A DNA stretch of 64,000 nucleotides from Candidatus Poribacteria bacterium (lineage in GTDB: Bacteria; Poribacteria; WGA-4E; WGA-3G). Each line of letters opens with the position of its first letter. The first letter of the stretch is position 1. Made by a program: the position numbers and the translations under genes. Shown here piece after piece: positions 27,081 through 37,118 of the stretch. The notes under the pieces were generated by a model. The model saw nothing but the letters and a program-made list of their open reading frames with translations. It was not told where the DNA came from and did no database searches. Where the stretch lies: NCBI GenBank assembly GCA_003635195.1, contig PYIY01000029.1, forward strand, positions 6,891 through 70,890. The letters are read 5' to 3'.

Positions 27081-29348
27081 TCACTTGCGTATCAACATCT
27101 TGCGTGTTGCGGTGAAATCGCCTGCGGTGAGTGTGTAGAAATACACACCACTGGCGACAGGTTCACCTTGTGCGTTTCTGCCATCCCAATACACCGCACG
27201 GCTCCGACTCTCATAGACCCCCGCAGGCTGATGCCCAAGTGCTAACTGCCGGACGAGCTTTCCATCTATGGCGTAAATCGTCAGTGATACATCTGCTGCG
27301 TTGGCCAACTGATAGGGGATCCAAGTCTCGGGATTGAACGGATTCGGATAGTTTGCCAAGAGTTGGGTCTTCTCGGGATGCAAGGCATCCAAGAGGCTCT
27401 GGAGGTTGGCAATACCGTCTTGGAAGATCTGAGAGCCATCATCTTCAAGTTCTGCGAGTTCTATCCATTTCTGAAGTACCTCTGTGAGCATCGGATCCGG
27501 TGGTGTGAGTAGAGAAGGCGCCGCAGAGATCCCACTGAGTTCCCCGATGTGTTTGGCGACGAGTACGAGATCGGCGATGGTGCATTTTCGATCGCCGTTG
27601 ACATCGGTTCGCGGGTTTGCGGGTCGTGCCTTTCCGAGGTCTTGCCCGACGAGGATGAGATCCAGCACATTGACGACACCATCTGTGTTAACATCCCAAG
27701 CTGGGACTTTGATGGCTATTTTTTTACCGATCGGATTCACAGTATACTTGGCGTCCTTCGCGAACCCAAAGAACCCGGAAAACGCCCCGTGTCCGCGATT
27801 GCTCAGAGCGACGAGTAAGACATTGGGTCCCCTTTTGAGTCTGACAGGGAAGGCGTCCTGATAATCGCCTGCCCCTCGGAGAATCGGGTTGTAATGAACG
27901 AGTTCACCGTTGAGCCAAACTTTTACCTCATCATCGGAGCCGACAAGCATGGTGGTCTCCTGTTGCTGAGGTGCGTTGAAGGTCAGTGACCCGTAGACGA
28001 CATGCTCATAGATCTCAGAGCCGGATCCCCAGCCGAGGGCGTCGGTCATTTCATTGATGTTATCACCGCCGGCGGGTGCGAGGGTATGTGCTTTCCAGAC
28101 CCCGCTCCCCACCGATTTGTCTTCGGTTGCACCAAAGGTTGCGACTTTCACTTCCGTCGCTGCGCCGTTTGTGGCTTTCGCCAGCAGATCGGTCTGATCG
28201 AGACGGTATCCCGGGACAATCGCCCATAACCAAGGTCCCGTTATCTTCGGGCCGGCTTCTGGGAAGGCGGCGTTCACGAAGTCCGAGTGTGAAATAGAGG
28301 TCGTTGATGAAAACTTTTCTAAACTTGATACGTCGGCGATCGCATTTTGCGTCAGTCCCATCCATGCCAAGTTCCGCAAGGAGGTCATCGAGGAGACATC
28401 CGTGATCCTATTGCTACTGAGATCCACCCATGCCAAGTTCGGTAAGTTTGCCAGTGGCGAGACATCGGCGATAGCATTGTTGCGCAGGTCGATCCATGTC
28501 AATCGAGTTAACCCTGAAAGCGGCGATATATCGGAGATGTCGTTATTTTCCAGACTCAGGCGTCTCAATCCGGTAAGGCTTGCAAGGACAGAAATATCGG
28601 AGACTTCATTTCCGGGCAGATAAAGATCTCTGAGATTCGTTAGCCCCTGTAAAGAGGATATATCCGAGATTTCGCCACCGCAAATGCTAATCTCCCGGAG
28701 CTTGGGTAATTTCGAGAGCGGGGCGAGATCTAATATCGGCGTGCCCCAGGTGTGAAAGTACTCGAGACTGATGAGTCCCGCCAATGGCGCAAGATCTGCT
28801 ATAGGATTGTGGCTCATATTCAGTCCGTGAAGTTTCCGCATCTTCGCAAGGGGCGACCAATCCGAGACGATGTTATGCCCGAGATTTATCCAGCTTGCGT
28901 TGATGAGTCCCGAAAGCGGCGATATATCCTCGATCAAGTTATGGGAAAGATGTATATCTCGCAAGTGGATGAGCCTCGACAGGGGTGAGAGATCCGAGAT
29001 GTTATTATCCTCGAAGTTTATTTCTTGCAATGTTATCAATCCTGCCAGCGGTGAGAGATCCGAGATGCCGTTGTGTCGGAGTTGCAATTCCTTGAGATTC
29101 TTTGCCGCCTGAAGCCCCTTCAAACTCTGAATGTCTCTGTTATTCGCTTCAAGATGCGTCAACGTCGCCATCTCATCGGCTGTCATCCGGGCATTCGCGG
29201 CTTTGCCGAGGGCTTCGTTGATTGCCTTGCGAAGGTTGGGATCGTCAATATTAACGGTTTGTGCCGGCGTTGTCAGGGGCATCAGGAAAAAGAGGACCGA
29301 GCCGATCAGTGTGCTAAGAGAAATCAATCGGGGTTTCGCCAGTTGCAT
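27081..29348 (-). CDS. Leucine-rich-repeat surface protein with dockerin
   Basis: 755 residues. Signal peptide 1-30; about 13 SDS22-type leucine-rich repeats (about 65-350, pattern L..L..L.L..N.I.DLSPLAGL), as in internalins, which bind proteins; a beta module (about 370-560) with VKVWLNGELVHYN and VALSN like those that follow carbohydrate-binding domains; a dockerin-like EF-hand pair (DVNTDGVVNVLDLILV and TDVNGDRKCTIADLVLV, about 575-630); and the shared C-terminal module. It probably mediates adhesion or recognition at the surface. It is a close relative of the second half of the adjacent 1352-residue gene, implying tandem duplication. Confidence 0.85.
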   Translation of the reverse strand: MQLAKPRLISLSTLIGSVLFFLMPLTTPAQTVNIDDPNLRKAINEALGKAANARMTADEMATLTHLEANNRDIQSLKGLQAAKNLKELQLRHNGISDLSPLAGLITLQEINFEDNNISDLSPLSRLIHLRDIHLSHNLIEDISPLSGLINASWINLGHNIVSDWSPLAKMRKLHGLNMSHNPIADLAPLAGLISLEYFHTWGTPILDLAPLSKLPKLREISICGGEISDISSLQGLTNLRDLYLPGNEVSDISVLASLTGLRRLSLENNDISDISPLSGLTRLTWIDLRNNAIADVSPLANLPNLAWVDLSSNRITDVSSMTSLRNLAWMGLTQNAIADVSSLEKFSSTTSISHSDFVNAAFPEAGPKITGPWLWAIVPGYRLDQTDLLAKATNGAATEVKVATFGATEDKSVGSGVWKAHTLAPAGGDNINEMTDALGWGSGSEIYEHVVYGSLTFNAPQQQETTMLVGSDDEVKVWLNGELVHYNPILRGAGDYQDAFPVRLKRGPNVLLVALSNRGHGAFSGFFGFAKDAKYTVNPIGKKIAIKVPAWDVNTDGVVNVLDLILVGQDLGKARPANPRTDVNGDRKCTIADLVLVAKHIGELSGISAAPSLLTPPDPMLTEVLQKWIELAELEDDGSQIFQDGIANLQSLLDALHPEKTQLLANYPNPFNPETWIPYQLANAADVSLTIYAIDGKLVRQLALGHQPAGVYESRSRAVYWDGRNAQGEPVASGVYFYTLTAGDFTATRKMLIRK

Positions 29349-29377
29349 GCTGTTTTCTCTCCTTTAAGTTTTCTGGG

Positions 29378-32300
29378 TTACTTCCGTATTAACATTTTGC
29401 GGGTGGCAGTGAAATCGCCGGTGGTGAGTGTATAAAAATAAACGCCACTGGCGACAGGTTCACCCACTGCGTTTCTGCCATCCCAATACGCCGCACGGCT
29501 CCGGTAGCGATAGATACCCGCGGGTTGATGTCCGAGATCCAATCTGCGAACCCAAACGCCATCTGCGGCGTAGATATCGATACGCACGGTTTCAGGCGTT
29601 GCTAACTCATAGGGGATCCAGGTCTCTGGATTAAACGGATTCGGGTAGTTCGCAAGTAAAACCGTTGCCTCGGGAACAAAAGCCGCCAAGAGAACTTCGA
29701 GATTGCCGATCGCCCGCCGGAACGTCAAGGATCCATCATCTGCGGCGCGCAAGGCCTCGAGTGCATCTTCAACGTTTTCGGGTATCAGACCGATGGACTG
29801 CGGATCCGCGAACGGAGCAGCGGCATCGTTGCGTTCACCGAGGTGTTCGGCGACAATTGCGATGTCTTTACCGTCAATCACACTGTCGGCATTGACATCG
29901 GCGCGGGGGTGTTGCGCCGCTGGTTTTCCGAGGGCTGTGGTCACCAGCGCGACATCCGTAGCATCGGTGATGCCATCTTCATTGACATCCCATGCCGGTG
30001 AAAGACGTTTGCCACCCACAACAATGTAGAGTTCAGTGGGCGACGCGGGGATTGTTTGACCGGTGCTTGAACCGGCGACGAAGTTTCGTAGCGAGATCCG
30101 GGTGCTTCCAACGGCTTTTGCCCTGAATCTGACCGACAACAGCGTTCCAGTGCCCGCAATGCCACCTTCAGAGACCCGTAGCGATTGTATTCCTGCGATC
30201 TTACCGCCCTTTTTAAGGGTGCCTTTCTCAAAGTACGTGCGTCCCCCTTTCTGCTTCAAGAAGGTCCCCTCGGCGAGGGTGTTTGCTGTCAAGACTAACG
30301 GATCAAAGACCAGATCCGCCTGCCATCCTGCCAAATCCGATATATTTTCGGCTTTGAAATGAACAACAAATGAATCACCGACATCCAGGTGGCTGGTGGC
30401 GGTAGACAAGGCGAAATGGTTGTTTGTTGGTACTACCGTGTACTCGGCATCGGGTGCGAACCCGAAAGAGCCATTGAACCCTCCCCAATAATCGTAAACC
30501 GCAACGAGTACGACGTTTTTGCCGCGCGTGAGCGTGACAGGGAAAAACGTCTCGTAATCATGCAGCGCCCCCCCAGTATCTTCGTTAACCAACGTGCCGT
30601 TCAGCCAGACCTTGTGCCGATCATCGCTGCCGGCAAACATGGTCGTTTTCTGTTGCCGCGGTGAATCCAAGACGACAGACCCGTAAAGCAAACTTGACGT
30701 ATCCGCGCCGACGGATCGATCAATGGCAGTGGCAATCGGTCGCAGGTTATCCCAAGACCGCTCAGGGAGTTTCAGGGATGTCCACAGACGTTCGCCAATA
30801 GCGTCTCCAACTTTCGCACCGTCGGTCGCAACCCCCACCTCGGTTACACGACCGCCACTCGCACGGGCGAGTAAATCTTGGTTTGCAAACTCCTCAAAGT
30901 TGACTTCTGGGAACAGCATCCACAACCAGGGGCCCATGATCTTCGGACCGCCTTGTGGAAATCCCGGATTTTCCGACAAATTCAGCACTGTCTTCTCGCT
31001 GAAGCCTTCCAGCGGGGAAAAGTCGGTGATGAGATTTCCGCTGAGATTTAACGCTCTCAATCCGGTTAATTTTGCCAGCGGTGAGACATCGGAAATCGCG
31101 TTCCCGCGGAGACTCAACTCTCGTAGGGTTGTCAGTTCCGCGAGTCCAGAGATGTCAGAAATACTCGTATCTTCAATCCGCAGCACTCGTAAATTCTTGA
31201 ATCCCTTGAAAGATGGGAGTTTTGACAGCGATTTGTTGCTAATGTTTATCCATGAGAGTCTCGGCAAAACAGATAAAGGCGATAAATCGGAAATGGATGT
31301 ATCAAAAGCGGAGACACCTTCAAGACTCCGCATCGATGCCAGAGGTCGAATATCGCTAACGGGGTTGTGATCAATCCCGATTCCATTGAGTTTAGTTAAC
31401 CCCGAAAGTGGAGATAAATCGGTGATCTGATTCTCCTCAAGTCCGAGCCAGTGAACGTTGACTAAACCTGCCAATGGCGAGACGTCGGTGATGGCGTTGC
31501 CGCGGAGTTTGATATCCTCAAGTTGCTTCAATCCCGCTAACGGCGACAGGTCGGAGATAGCGTTGTGTCGCAATTCGATGCGTTTGAGTCCTTCGGCATA
31601 CTCCAGCCCGATGAGACTGCGGATGTCGCTATCATCGGCACTCATATGCGTCAGCCGTGCCATCTCTTCTGATGTAATCACGGCACCCAACGTTTTGCCA
31701 AGTGAGGCTTGAATCACCCGACGTAGATTCGCATCAGGAATGTGAACCGTCCCACCTGGTATCGGACGAACCGGACGGACGACGACCGAAGGGACCGGGG
31801 TATCCGGCGAGTTGAGCGCACGGATCACTTCGCTGAATCTATCCGTCCAGGCATCCCTTTTGACGTTTCCGCCACTCACCAAGGGCGTCAACCCGAGGTT
31901 CTGGAGGCTGGATTTTTCACGGATCGCTTTCAAAAACGTGTCTCTCTCTAACCCGACAGACGCCGCAGCATGTTCGGCATCAACGGGACCCTGAAAGGCT
32001 TCATAAAAGCGATGCACCGGCTCTATACCGCCAAAGACACCACCGGTGGCTTCGAGTGCCTTGCGATACCGCTGGGTATCCTCGGCAACCAGCGCATCCA
32101 TCTGCGTTTGGGGCACATACAATCGCAACGCATGTGCCTTGTCAAAGGGTGGGTTCGCCGTCTGCTGAACCGCCGCACGCACGGTATCCTCAAACGTTTT
32201 CATACCTTCGGTGTGGCAGCCGATACACGACAGTCCATTATGCACCGCTGGATCGCTTGCCGCAGGGTTGGAAACGATTTCTGTCGGAGCGACATCTATC

Positions 32301-33436
32301 CGTTGACCCGAGGCATTTGAGATGTAATATGCCTGCAAGCCGTTGGGGAGGTTGAAGACGACCTCACCACCGTCTGCTCGGAAGGAGAGTGGATGGGTAA
32401 AGATGTTCTGCACACCCGCAGACCCCGCAAAGTCATAAGACTTCCAATACGCCCCGTGTGGCGATTTGTGCCGTTCAACGACACGGTTGTGATTCGAGAC
32501 GCCTGAATCATTGAAGCCCGCACGCCAGACTCGCACCCCCGGCGCCGTCGAAAGATTTCTCGCCACATTTATACCTAAGTCTCTCTCCAGTTCTAAATCC
32601 GTCTCCGGCAGATCGAGTATCTCATGATACAGCGGCGGGAGTGAGGCAGTCGCCAAAAACCAATCCGCATAAACATACGGTACCTGTGAGTTCGTCTGCT
32701 GACGTAAGGTCGTCAGTTTTCCTAAAAGTGCTCGCTGTTTTTGAGCATCAAACTCGATCGCATACGGGTAGACCGCCTCAATCTGCTTCCAAGCATCCCC
32801 CCGAACATCCCACTCATAATCACGCAGGTCAATGTAGAAAATCGTCGCTTGGGCATCAATGGGTTTGGGAGGGATTACCTCATAGCCCCAAGACAGAGAG
32901 TTTACAAGTTTCGAGAGCGCAACCCGATAGGCACGCAGTGTTTCTGGACGCTCGCCGGCGTTATACAAGTGCGTCATCGTGAAATAGCGGGCGAACGGAC
33001 GGTTAAATGTGTCCAGCGTTGAAAGATGGTTCTCGATCGCTGTGAGCATCGCATGCGGGGTAATGAAGTTAACATCGTGTTGGACGTCCCAGTTTGGCGC
33101 ACCCGCTTGAATCCAATTGCCAATCGTTAGAATCGCAGTGGCAGAAAGGGCAGGTTGTCCAAACGGCATCCGTTTCGCAGGATCGTTTGTCAGCAGTCGC
33201 TTATAGAGTTCAGATGCTATGGGTTTCCCCGGCACAACCGCCCCTGAAGCGATTAAGCCTGCTGCCGAGTCTATGACGATTTGTTCGGTAAACGCACCGT
33301 GCGGACCATGGCAGTTCAGACAGTGCTGCTCAAAGATCGCATACGCTTGCCGGGCAAGGGGCTGCTGGGCATCGGCGCGGTTATATGCAAAAAGACACAT
33401 CCATATTGACACGAATAAAATCAGTTTCCGAGGCAT
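29378..33436 (-). CDS. Haem/LRR/cohesin/dockerin chimeric surface protein
   Basis: 1352 residues. Signal peptide 1-23; a PSCyt1-like cytochrome c domain (CLNCHGPHG near 38); a long central region with a second haem site CIGCHTEG near 404; SDS22 leucine-rich repeats about 590-850; the beta module with VWLNGTLVNED; a cohesin domain about 1010-1130 (LDVGDSFVVHFKAENISDLAGWQADL); a dockerin pair (DVNEDGITDATDVALV and ADVNADSVIDGKDIAIV); and the shared C-terminal module. Holding cohesin and dockerin in one chain could let copies or neighbours polymerise. Two haems suggest redox function or electron transfer outside the cell. It lies 11 bp after an HTH gene, which may control it. Confidence 0.85.
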   Translation of the reverse strand: MPRKLILFVSIWMCLFAYNRADAQQPLARQAYAIFEQHCLNCHGPHGAFTEQIVIDSAAGLIASGAVVPGKPIASELYKRLLTNDPAKRMPFGQPALSATAILTIGNWIQAGAPNWDVQHDVNFITPHAMLTAIENHLSTLDTFNRPFARYFTMTHLYNAGERPETLRAYRVALSKLVNSLSWGYEVIPPKPIDAQATIFYIDLRDYEWDVRGDAWKQIEAVYPYAIEFDAQKQRALLGKLTTLRQQTNSQVPYVYADWFLATASLPPLYHEILDLPETDLELERDLGINVARNLSTAPGVRVWRAGFNDSGVSNHNRVVERHKSPHGAYWKSYDFAGSAGVQNIFTHPLSFRADGGEVVFNLPNGLQAYYISNASGQRIDVAPTEIVSNPAASDPAVHNGLSCIGCHTEGMKTFEDTVRAAVQQTANPPFDKAHALRLYVPQTQMDALVAEDTQRYRKALEATGGVFGGIEPVHRFYEAFQGPVDAEHAAASVGLERDTFLKAIREKSSLQNLGLTPLVSGGNVKRDAWTDRFSEVIRALNSPDTPVPSVVVRPVRPIPGGTVHIPDANLRRVIQASLGKTLGAVITSEEMARLTHMSADDSDIRSLIGLEYAEGLKRIELRHNAISDLSPLAGLKQLEDIKLRGNAITDVSPLAGLVNVHWLGLEENQITDLSPLSGLTKLNGIGIDHNPVSDIRPLASMRSLEGVSAFDTSISDLSPLSVLPRLSWINISNKSLSKLPSFKGFKNLRVLRIEDTSISDISGLAELTTLRELSLRGNAISDVSPLAKLTGLRALNLSGNLITDFSPLEGFSEKTVLNLSENPGFPQGGPKIMGPWLWMLFPEVNFEEFANQDLLARASGGRVTEVGVATDGAKVGDAIGERLWTSLKLPERSWDNLRPIATAIDRSVGADTSSLLYGSVVLDSPRQQKTTMFAGSDDRHKVWLNGTLVNEDTGGALHDYETFFPVTLTRGKNVVLVAVYDYWGGFNGSFGFAPDAEYTVVPTNNHFALSTATSHLDVGDSFVVHFKAENISDLAGWQADLVFDPLVLTANTLAEGTFLKQKGGRTYFEKGTLKKGGKIAGIQSLRVSEGGIAGTGTLLSVRFRAKAVGSTRISLRNFVAGSSTGQTIPASPTELYIVVGGKRLSPAWDVNEDGITDATDVALVTTALGKPAAQHPRADVNADSVIDGKDIAIVAEHLGERNDAAAPFADPQSIGLIPENVEDALEALRAADDGSLTFRRAIGNLEVLLAAFVPEATVLLANYPNPFNPETWIPYELATPETVRIDIYAADGVWVRRLDLGHQPAGIYRYRSRAAYWDGRNAVGEPVASGVYFYTLTTGDFTATRKMLIRK

Positions 33437-33447
33437 CGGGGTCCTCC

Positions 33448-33828
33448 TTATTGCGTCGGGTCAAATTCAAAATCAACGGTGAAGGTATCGGAGTCAATGC
33501 CGTCCGATTTCAGTGCATCAAGCAGATGTTTCCTCTTTTTTTCGGCGTATCTTTTCAGGGTTCGGGTATCCACCCCCAAGGATTCCGCCGCCTCACGGAG
33601 CATCGGATGTTGCTCAAGACGTCTCTGAGCAATAATCCGCAGAATCTCATCGAGATCCAGCCCCTCTATATCGACATAATCCGGGAGGGGCTCCGAAGTG
33701 CCTGTGAGGATATCAGCAGATGCATTAACGTAAGCACGATGTGCCTCAAATTGTTCTGCCAAGTTTTTGAGATTCTCGACCATCAGTTGAAATGCCTTTT
33801 TTCGTGCTAACACTAAATCCGTATGCAT
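33448..33828 (-). CDS. Fis-type HTH protein
   Basis: 126 residues. The C-terminal half has a Fis-like helix-turn-helix (MLREAAESLGVDTRTLKRYAEKKRK), preceded by a helical segment (LDEILRIIAQRRLEQHP). The N-terminal half is helical (KAFQLMVENLKNLAEQF) and may dimerise. There is no AAA+ domain, so this is not a sigma-54 activator. Separated by only 11 bp from the 1352-residue surface protein gene on the same strand, it is probably co-transcribed with it and may regulate the surface-protein cluster. Confidence 0.65.
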   Translation of the reverse strand: MHTDLVLARKKAFQLMVENLKNLAEQFEAHRAYVNASADILTGTSEPLPDYVDIEGLDLDEILRIIAQRRLEQHPMLREAAESLGVDTRTLKRYAEKKRKHLLDALKSDGIDSDTFTVDFEFDPTQ

Positions 33829-34083
33829 AAGCTTCCTTAAAAGTTTTTATGAATTACATTACATATAGTGAGGAGGAGAAGCACTTACGCAAGACCTCTC
33901 CTCCGCGACCTATATGCTAAAGTTTCAGATAATTGCGTGCTGTTACACCGAAGTGCCGTATCTCTGCCACCTGCACGTGGACAGGCTATTACACCCTACA
34001 GTTACGGGCTGAGCTGTAAACTCGATTGGTAGTGTTCCATAATTTCCTCGTGCGTTTCTTCGGATCTCAGAGCGTTTTGATCA

Positions 34084-35286
34084 CTACTCTTCTGATTCAG
34101 CCGAATCTACTTTCTGTCCGTCGCGAATTGCCCAGATTTTCACGCCTTTGATTCTGATCGCATGGCGTTCCTCGTTGAAACGGGCAATACTTGCCCCACC
34201 CTCGTAGTCAGTTATCCCCTTAATTGCATCCCGAACTGCCACCGGATCGGTTGATTTCGCTGCTTCGATGGCGATTGCTAAAATTCGCATTGCATCATAG
34301 CCGGATAAAGCGGTTCCATCTGCTTCACTGCCAAACATCGCCATGTAGGCGGCAGCAAATTTTTGGGCACCTGGGGTGCTTGGATCATTAGAGGACGTCG
34401 TATAGTAAGCACCTTCCAAAGGCGCATTATCCGCCAAAGTCGTGAAGAACGTGTCGCCCTCCCAACCGTCACTCCCAAGAAAGACGGATTCAATCCCCAT
34501 ATCTCTGGCTTCCTTCATCAATAAAGGCGCCTCTGGTGCGAAACTGGAGATAAACAAAGCATCGGGATTCAGCGTTTGAATTCGCGTGAGTTGCTCACTA
34601 AAGGTTGTATCGCCGACTTGGTAGACCTCTTCATCCCCAACGATAGTGCCACCGAGTTGCGAAAAGTTCTCTCTGAACGCTTTGGTGAGACCAATGGAAT
34701 AGACATCGCCATCCTGATGAATCGTCGCCGCCGTTTTTTTCCCGAGTGTGTTCACGGCAAATTCCGCCATCGTTTGTGCCTGCACAGCATTGGATACACC
34801 GATTAAGAAAATAAAATCGCCGGCTTCGGTTACGTTCGCCCCCGTTGCAGCCGGAAGGACCGGCACTTGGCTGATCGGCGCAACTTGCACAGCGTTGGTT
34901 GAATAGACGGGACCCAAGAGCGCGATCACCTTTTCCATCTCAATTAATTCCTTGGCAACCTCAGCCGTGAAGGGTGCCGTTGACGGATCGGGGAAGGGAC
35001 CGCTTGCGGGTCGATTATCTCTCTCGATAAACGCAACCTGCATTCCGAGGACACCCCCTGCTTGGTTGATTTCGGCTTGCGCGAGTTTTGCGCCCTTGGC
35101 AAAACTTGTATAATGTTCACTCGGCTGAATCAACCCTATTTTCAACATGGGCAGTGTCGTTGTATCAGAGGGAGCGACCATTTTGTCAGTCATCCCCATG
35201 TCCTGCGCCCGTTCACATCCAATGAACAAAGCAGGTGAGAGGCAAAATAAGACACAAAGCAGGAATCTAAAGTTTTGTGTGTTCAT
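34084..35286 (-). CDS. Branched-chain amino-acid-type ABC substrate-binding lipoprotein
   Basis: 400 residues from ATG 35286 (AAAAGGAGAAT upstream). The lipoprotein signal (LLCVLFCLSPALFIGC) places the lipidated cysteine near 24. The remainder is a periplasmic-binding type I fold of the LivJ family: LKIGLIQPSEHYT, then AKLAQAEINQAGGVLG, then VIALLGPVYSTNAVQVAPI, and a late AGYDAM-like SGYDAMRILAIAIEAAK. It should capture a small ligand (amino acid, amide or similar) in the periplasm. No permease or ATPase genes lie nearby, so the transporter partner is elsewhere. Confidence 0.9.
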   Translation of the reverse strand: MNTQNFRFLLCVLFCLSPALFIGCERAQDMGMTDKMVAPSDTTTLPMLKIGLIQPSEHYTSFAKGAKLAQAEINQAGGVLGMQVAFIERDNRPASGPFPDPSTAPFTAEVAKELIEMEKVIALLGPVYSTNAVQVAPISQVPVLPAATGANVTEAGDFIFLIGVSNAVQAQTMAEFAVNTLGKKTAATIHQDGDVYSIGLTKAFRENFSQLGGTIVGDEEVYQVGDTTFSEQLTRIQTLNPDALFISSFAPEAPLLMKEARDMGIESVFLGSDGWEGDTFFTTLADNAPLEGAYYTTSSNDPSTPGAQKFAAAYMAMFGSEADGTALSGYDAMRILAIAIEAAKSTDPVAVRDAIKGITDYEGGASIARFNEERHAIRIKGVKIWAIRDGQKVDSAESEE

Positions 35287-35335
35287 AAAATTCTCCTTTT
35301 GGGTAGATAGATTCGTTTTCGCATGTACAAAATCT

Positions 35336-35524
35336 TTACGGTTCATAGGTTATATTTCCACAGTCCAAGCATTCTAACCGATTCTGCGCAAAATCGCCGT
35401 TTCGGTCTTCTATCTTTTTTAAATTATCACTATCGCAGTTTGGGCACCGCAAGGGTGAGCAACTGCTAAATAGCAAAACAGCCAATAGAAGGGCAGCGAG
35501 GGTGATGCTCAATGTACTTCGCAT
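35336..35524 (-). CDS. Small zinc-ribbon lipoprotein
   Basis: 62 residues. A lipoprotein signal (TLSITLAALLLAVLLFSSC) leads to a tiny mature domain with two CxxC knuckles (CPNCDSDN and CLDCGN), a zinc-ribbon or rubredoxin-like layout. A metal-binding lipoprotein facing the periplasm is likely. It precedes the ABC binding protein on the same strand, about 50 bp away from its true start. No family recognised. Confidence 0.65.
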   Translation of the reverse strand: MRSTLSITLAALLLAVLLFSSCSPLRCPNCDSDNLKKIEDRNGDFAQNRLECLDCGNITYEP

Positions 35525-35646
35525 GGATCGTTCCTTTCCTATAGACAGTCTGTCGGATTAATTTCCATGTCGTTCGTCAGCAACAGATAGGCGTTAGTGT
35601 TCCAGACCCCTACACTCCCAAAATTAGAGATTCGGAAGAATTCATG

Positions 35647-36057
35647 TCATATTTTCCAGTACAGCGGTGAGGGTATCGAGGGTTTTGTGAGAGCGGCGTG
35701 TGCCTCGATCAGTGTTTTGTGGTTCTGGAGTGTGGCGGCGAGCTGTGCATTGAGTCCCTGCTCACGTTTCTGTATATCTTCCAGTGCCTTGCGGAGCCGC
35801 TCGTTCTCTTGTCGGAGTGAGACTCGGACAATATCGACCGACCTGTCGCCGGTGTAGTCGAGATAGCCTTCAGGGATGTAGACGTTGCCGTAGAGGCGCG
35901 AGAGTTCGCTGACGGCGATGACTTTACCCTTCCGTTTCTTGTCTGCGTGCTCTGTGGCGTTAAGATTCCCAGCTTGAATCTCTTTGTAGAGGCTTTCCTG
36001 CGAGACACCCAATAGGTCAGCAGCTTGTGCAACAGAGAGATAGATTTCCGAGTTCAT
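35647..36057 (-). CDS. MerR/excisionase-type HTH protein with coiled coil
   Basis: 136 residues. The first 60 have the excisionase/MerR-like HTH (LSVAQAADLLGVSQESLYKEIQAGNL) with a basic wing (KKRKGKVIAVSELSRLYG). Residues about 75-125 are a long coiled coil (RQENERLRKALEDIQKREQG). It probably binds DNA as a dimer or higher oligomer. It overlaps the kelch gene stop by 4 bp (ATGA), hence translational coupling with that secreted protein. Confidence 0.7.
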   Translation of the reverse strand: MNSEIYLSVAQAADLLGVSQESLYKEIQAGNLNATEHADKKRKGKVIAVSELSRLYGNVYIPEGYLDYTGDRSVDIVRVSLRQENERLRKALEDIQKREQGLNAQLAATLQNHKTLIEAHAALTKPSIPSPLYWKI

Positions 36058-37118
36058 GGTTGTGCGTCCTTAGGTGTTGAAAATAAGTTGTAGTCCACGC
36101 GTTTTATTTTTCCCCAGACCGTGATAAATGTATCCAAGGCTGCGAGGCTCAGACTCGGTGCGAATGCCTCAAGGGTTGGCAGAATCGCAGGGCCCAAGCC
36201 TTCAGCAACCCCACCCACAGCATAGACTTTATTCTTCAGCGTGCCAACGCCTAAGAAAACTCTCGCCGTTGGCATCTTGGGACTTTCCCTCCATGTGTCG
36301 GTGGCGGGTTCATAGACTTCGACAGTTGCCAACCCGGGTCCTTGCACAACAGAGGTGCCGCCGATGGCGTAAATGCTTGCATCTATAACCCCGACAGCCA
36401 AAGCGGTTCGAGGGGTCGGCATATCGGCTTTTTGCGCCCAGGTGTCGGTTGTCGGGTCATACGCTTGAACCATTTTACCCACGGGGCCTTGCACGGCTGG
36501 AACCCCACCGATGAGGTATATTTTATTTTTAAATTCTGCGGCAGCTGCCCCGGATCGTAGATGTGGCATATCGGCTTTTTGCGTCCATGTATCTGTGCTT
36601 GGATCATATTCTTCGACAACGGCTAATACGGGTCCCACATTTCCTGCGATCCCACCCATGGCGTAGATTTTATCGGAGACGACCGCCGCCGCAAAAAACG
36701 AGCGCGGTGTCGGCATATCTGCTTTTTCTGTCCATGTATCCGTTGCTGGATCGTATTCTTCAAGGGTTCCGAGTGCTGGGGCTTCTCCGCTCCACCCACC
36801 GATCGCGTAGATTTTCCCATTGACGACACAGGTTACAACACCGGCGCGTGCTTCGGGTAGACTCGCTTTCTGGGTCCACTTGTCTGTATCTGGGTCGTAA
36901 GCGTCAACAAAGGCAACGGGTTCGGCAAGCATGCCACCGATCGTGTAAAGCTGACCCTCGACGGTCGTTGTCGAAAAAAAGAGCCTCGGTATCGGCATGT
37001 CTGCTTTTTGGACCCAGTCTTGGGCACTCGCAGACGCCATCCAGATGAAAGTCAATAGCCACCCGGAAACCGAAAAAAATAAAAATGTCTGTGATTTGGT
37101 TATCAATTCTTTTTTCAT
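36054..37118 (-). CDS. Secreted kelch-repeat protein
   Basis: 354 residues from ATG 37118. A signal peptide (FLFFSVSGWLLTFIWMASASAQ) precedes six kelch blades, each with WTQKADMPTPR, KIYAIGG and VEEYDPATDTW. The blades make a beta-propeller, a platform for protein or sugar contact in the periplasm or outside. There is no catalytic triad or copper-ligand set of a galactose oxidase. The blade DNA is repetitive. It precedes and is coupled to the HTH/coiled-coil gene. Confidence 0.85.
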   Translation of the reverse strand: MKKELITKSQTFLFFSVSGWLLTFIWMASASAQDWVQKADMPIPRLFFSTTTVEGQLYTIGGMLAEPVAFVDAYDPDTDKWTQKASLPEARAGVVTCVVNGKIYAIGGWSGEAPALGTLEEYDPATDTWTEKADMPTPRSFFAAAVVSDKIYAMGGIAGNVGPVLAVVEEYDPSTDTWTQKADMPHLRSGAAAAEFKNKIYLIGGVPAVQGPVGKMVQAYDPTTDTWAQKADMPTPRTALAVGVIDASIYAIGGTSVVQGPGLATVEVYEPATDTWRESPKMPTARVFLGVGTLKNKVYAVGGVAEGLGPAILPTLEAFAPSLSLAALDTFITVWGKIKRVDYNLFSTPKDAQP

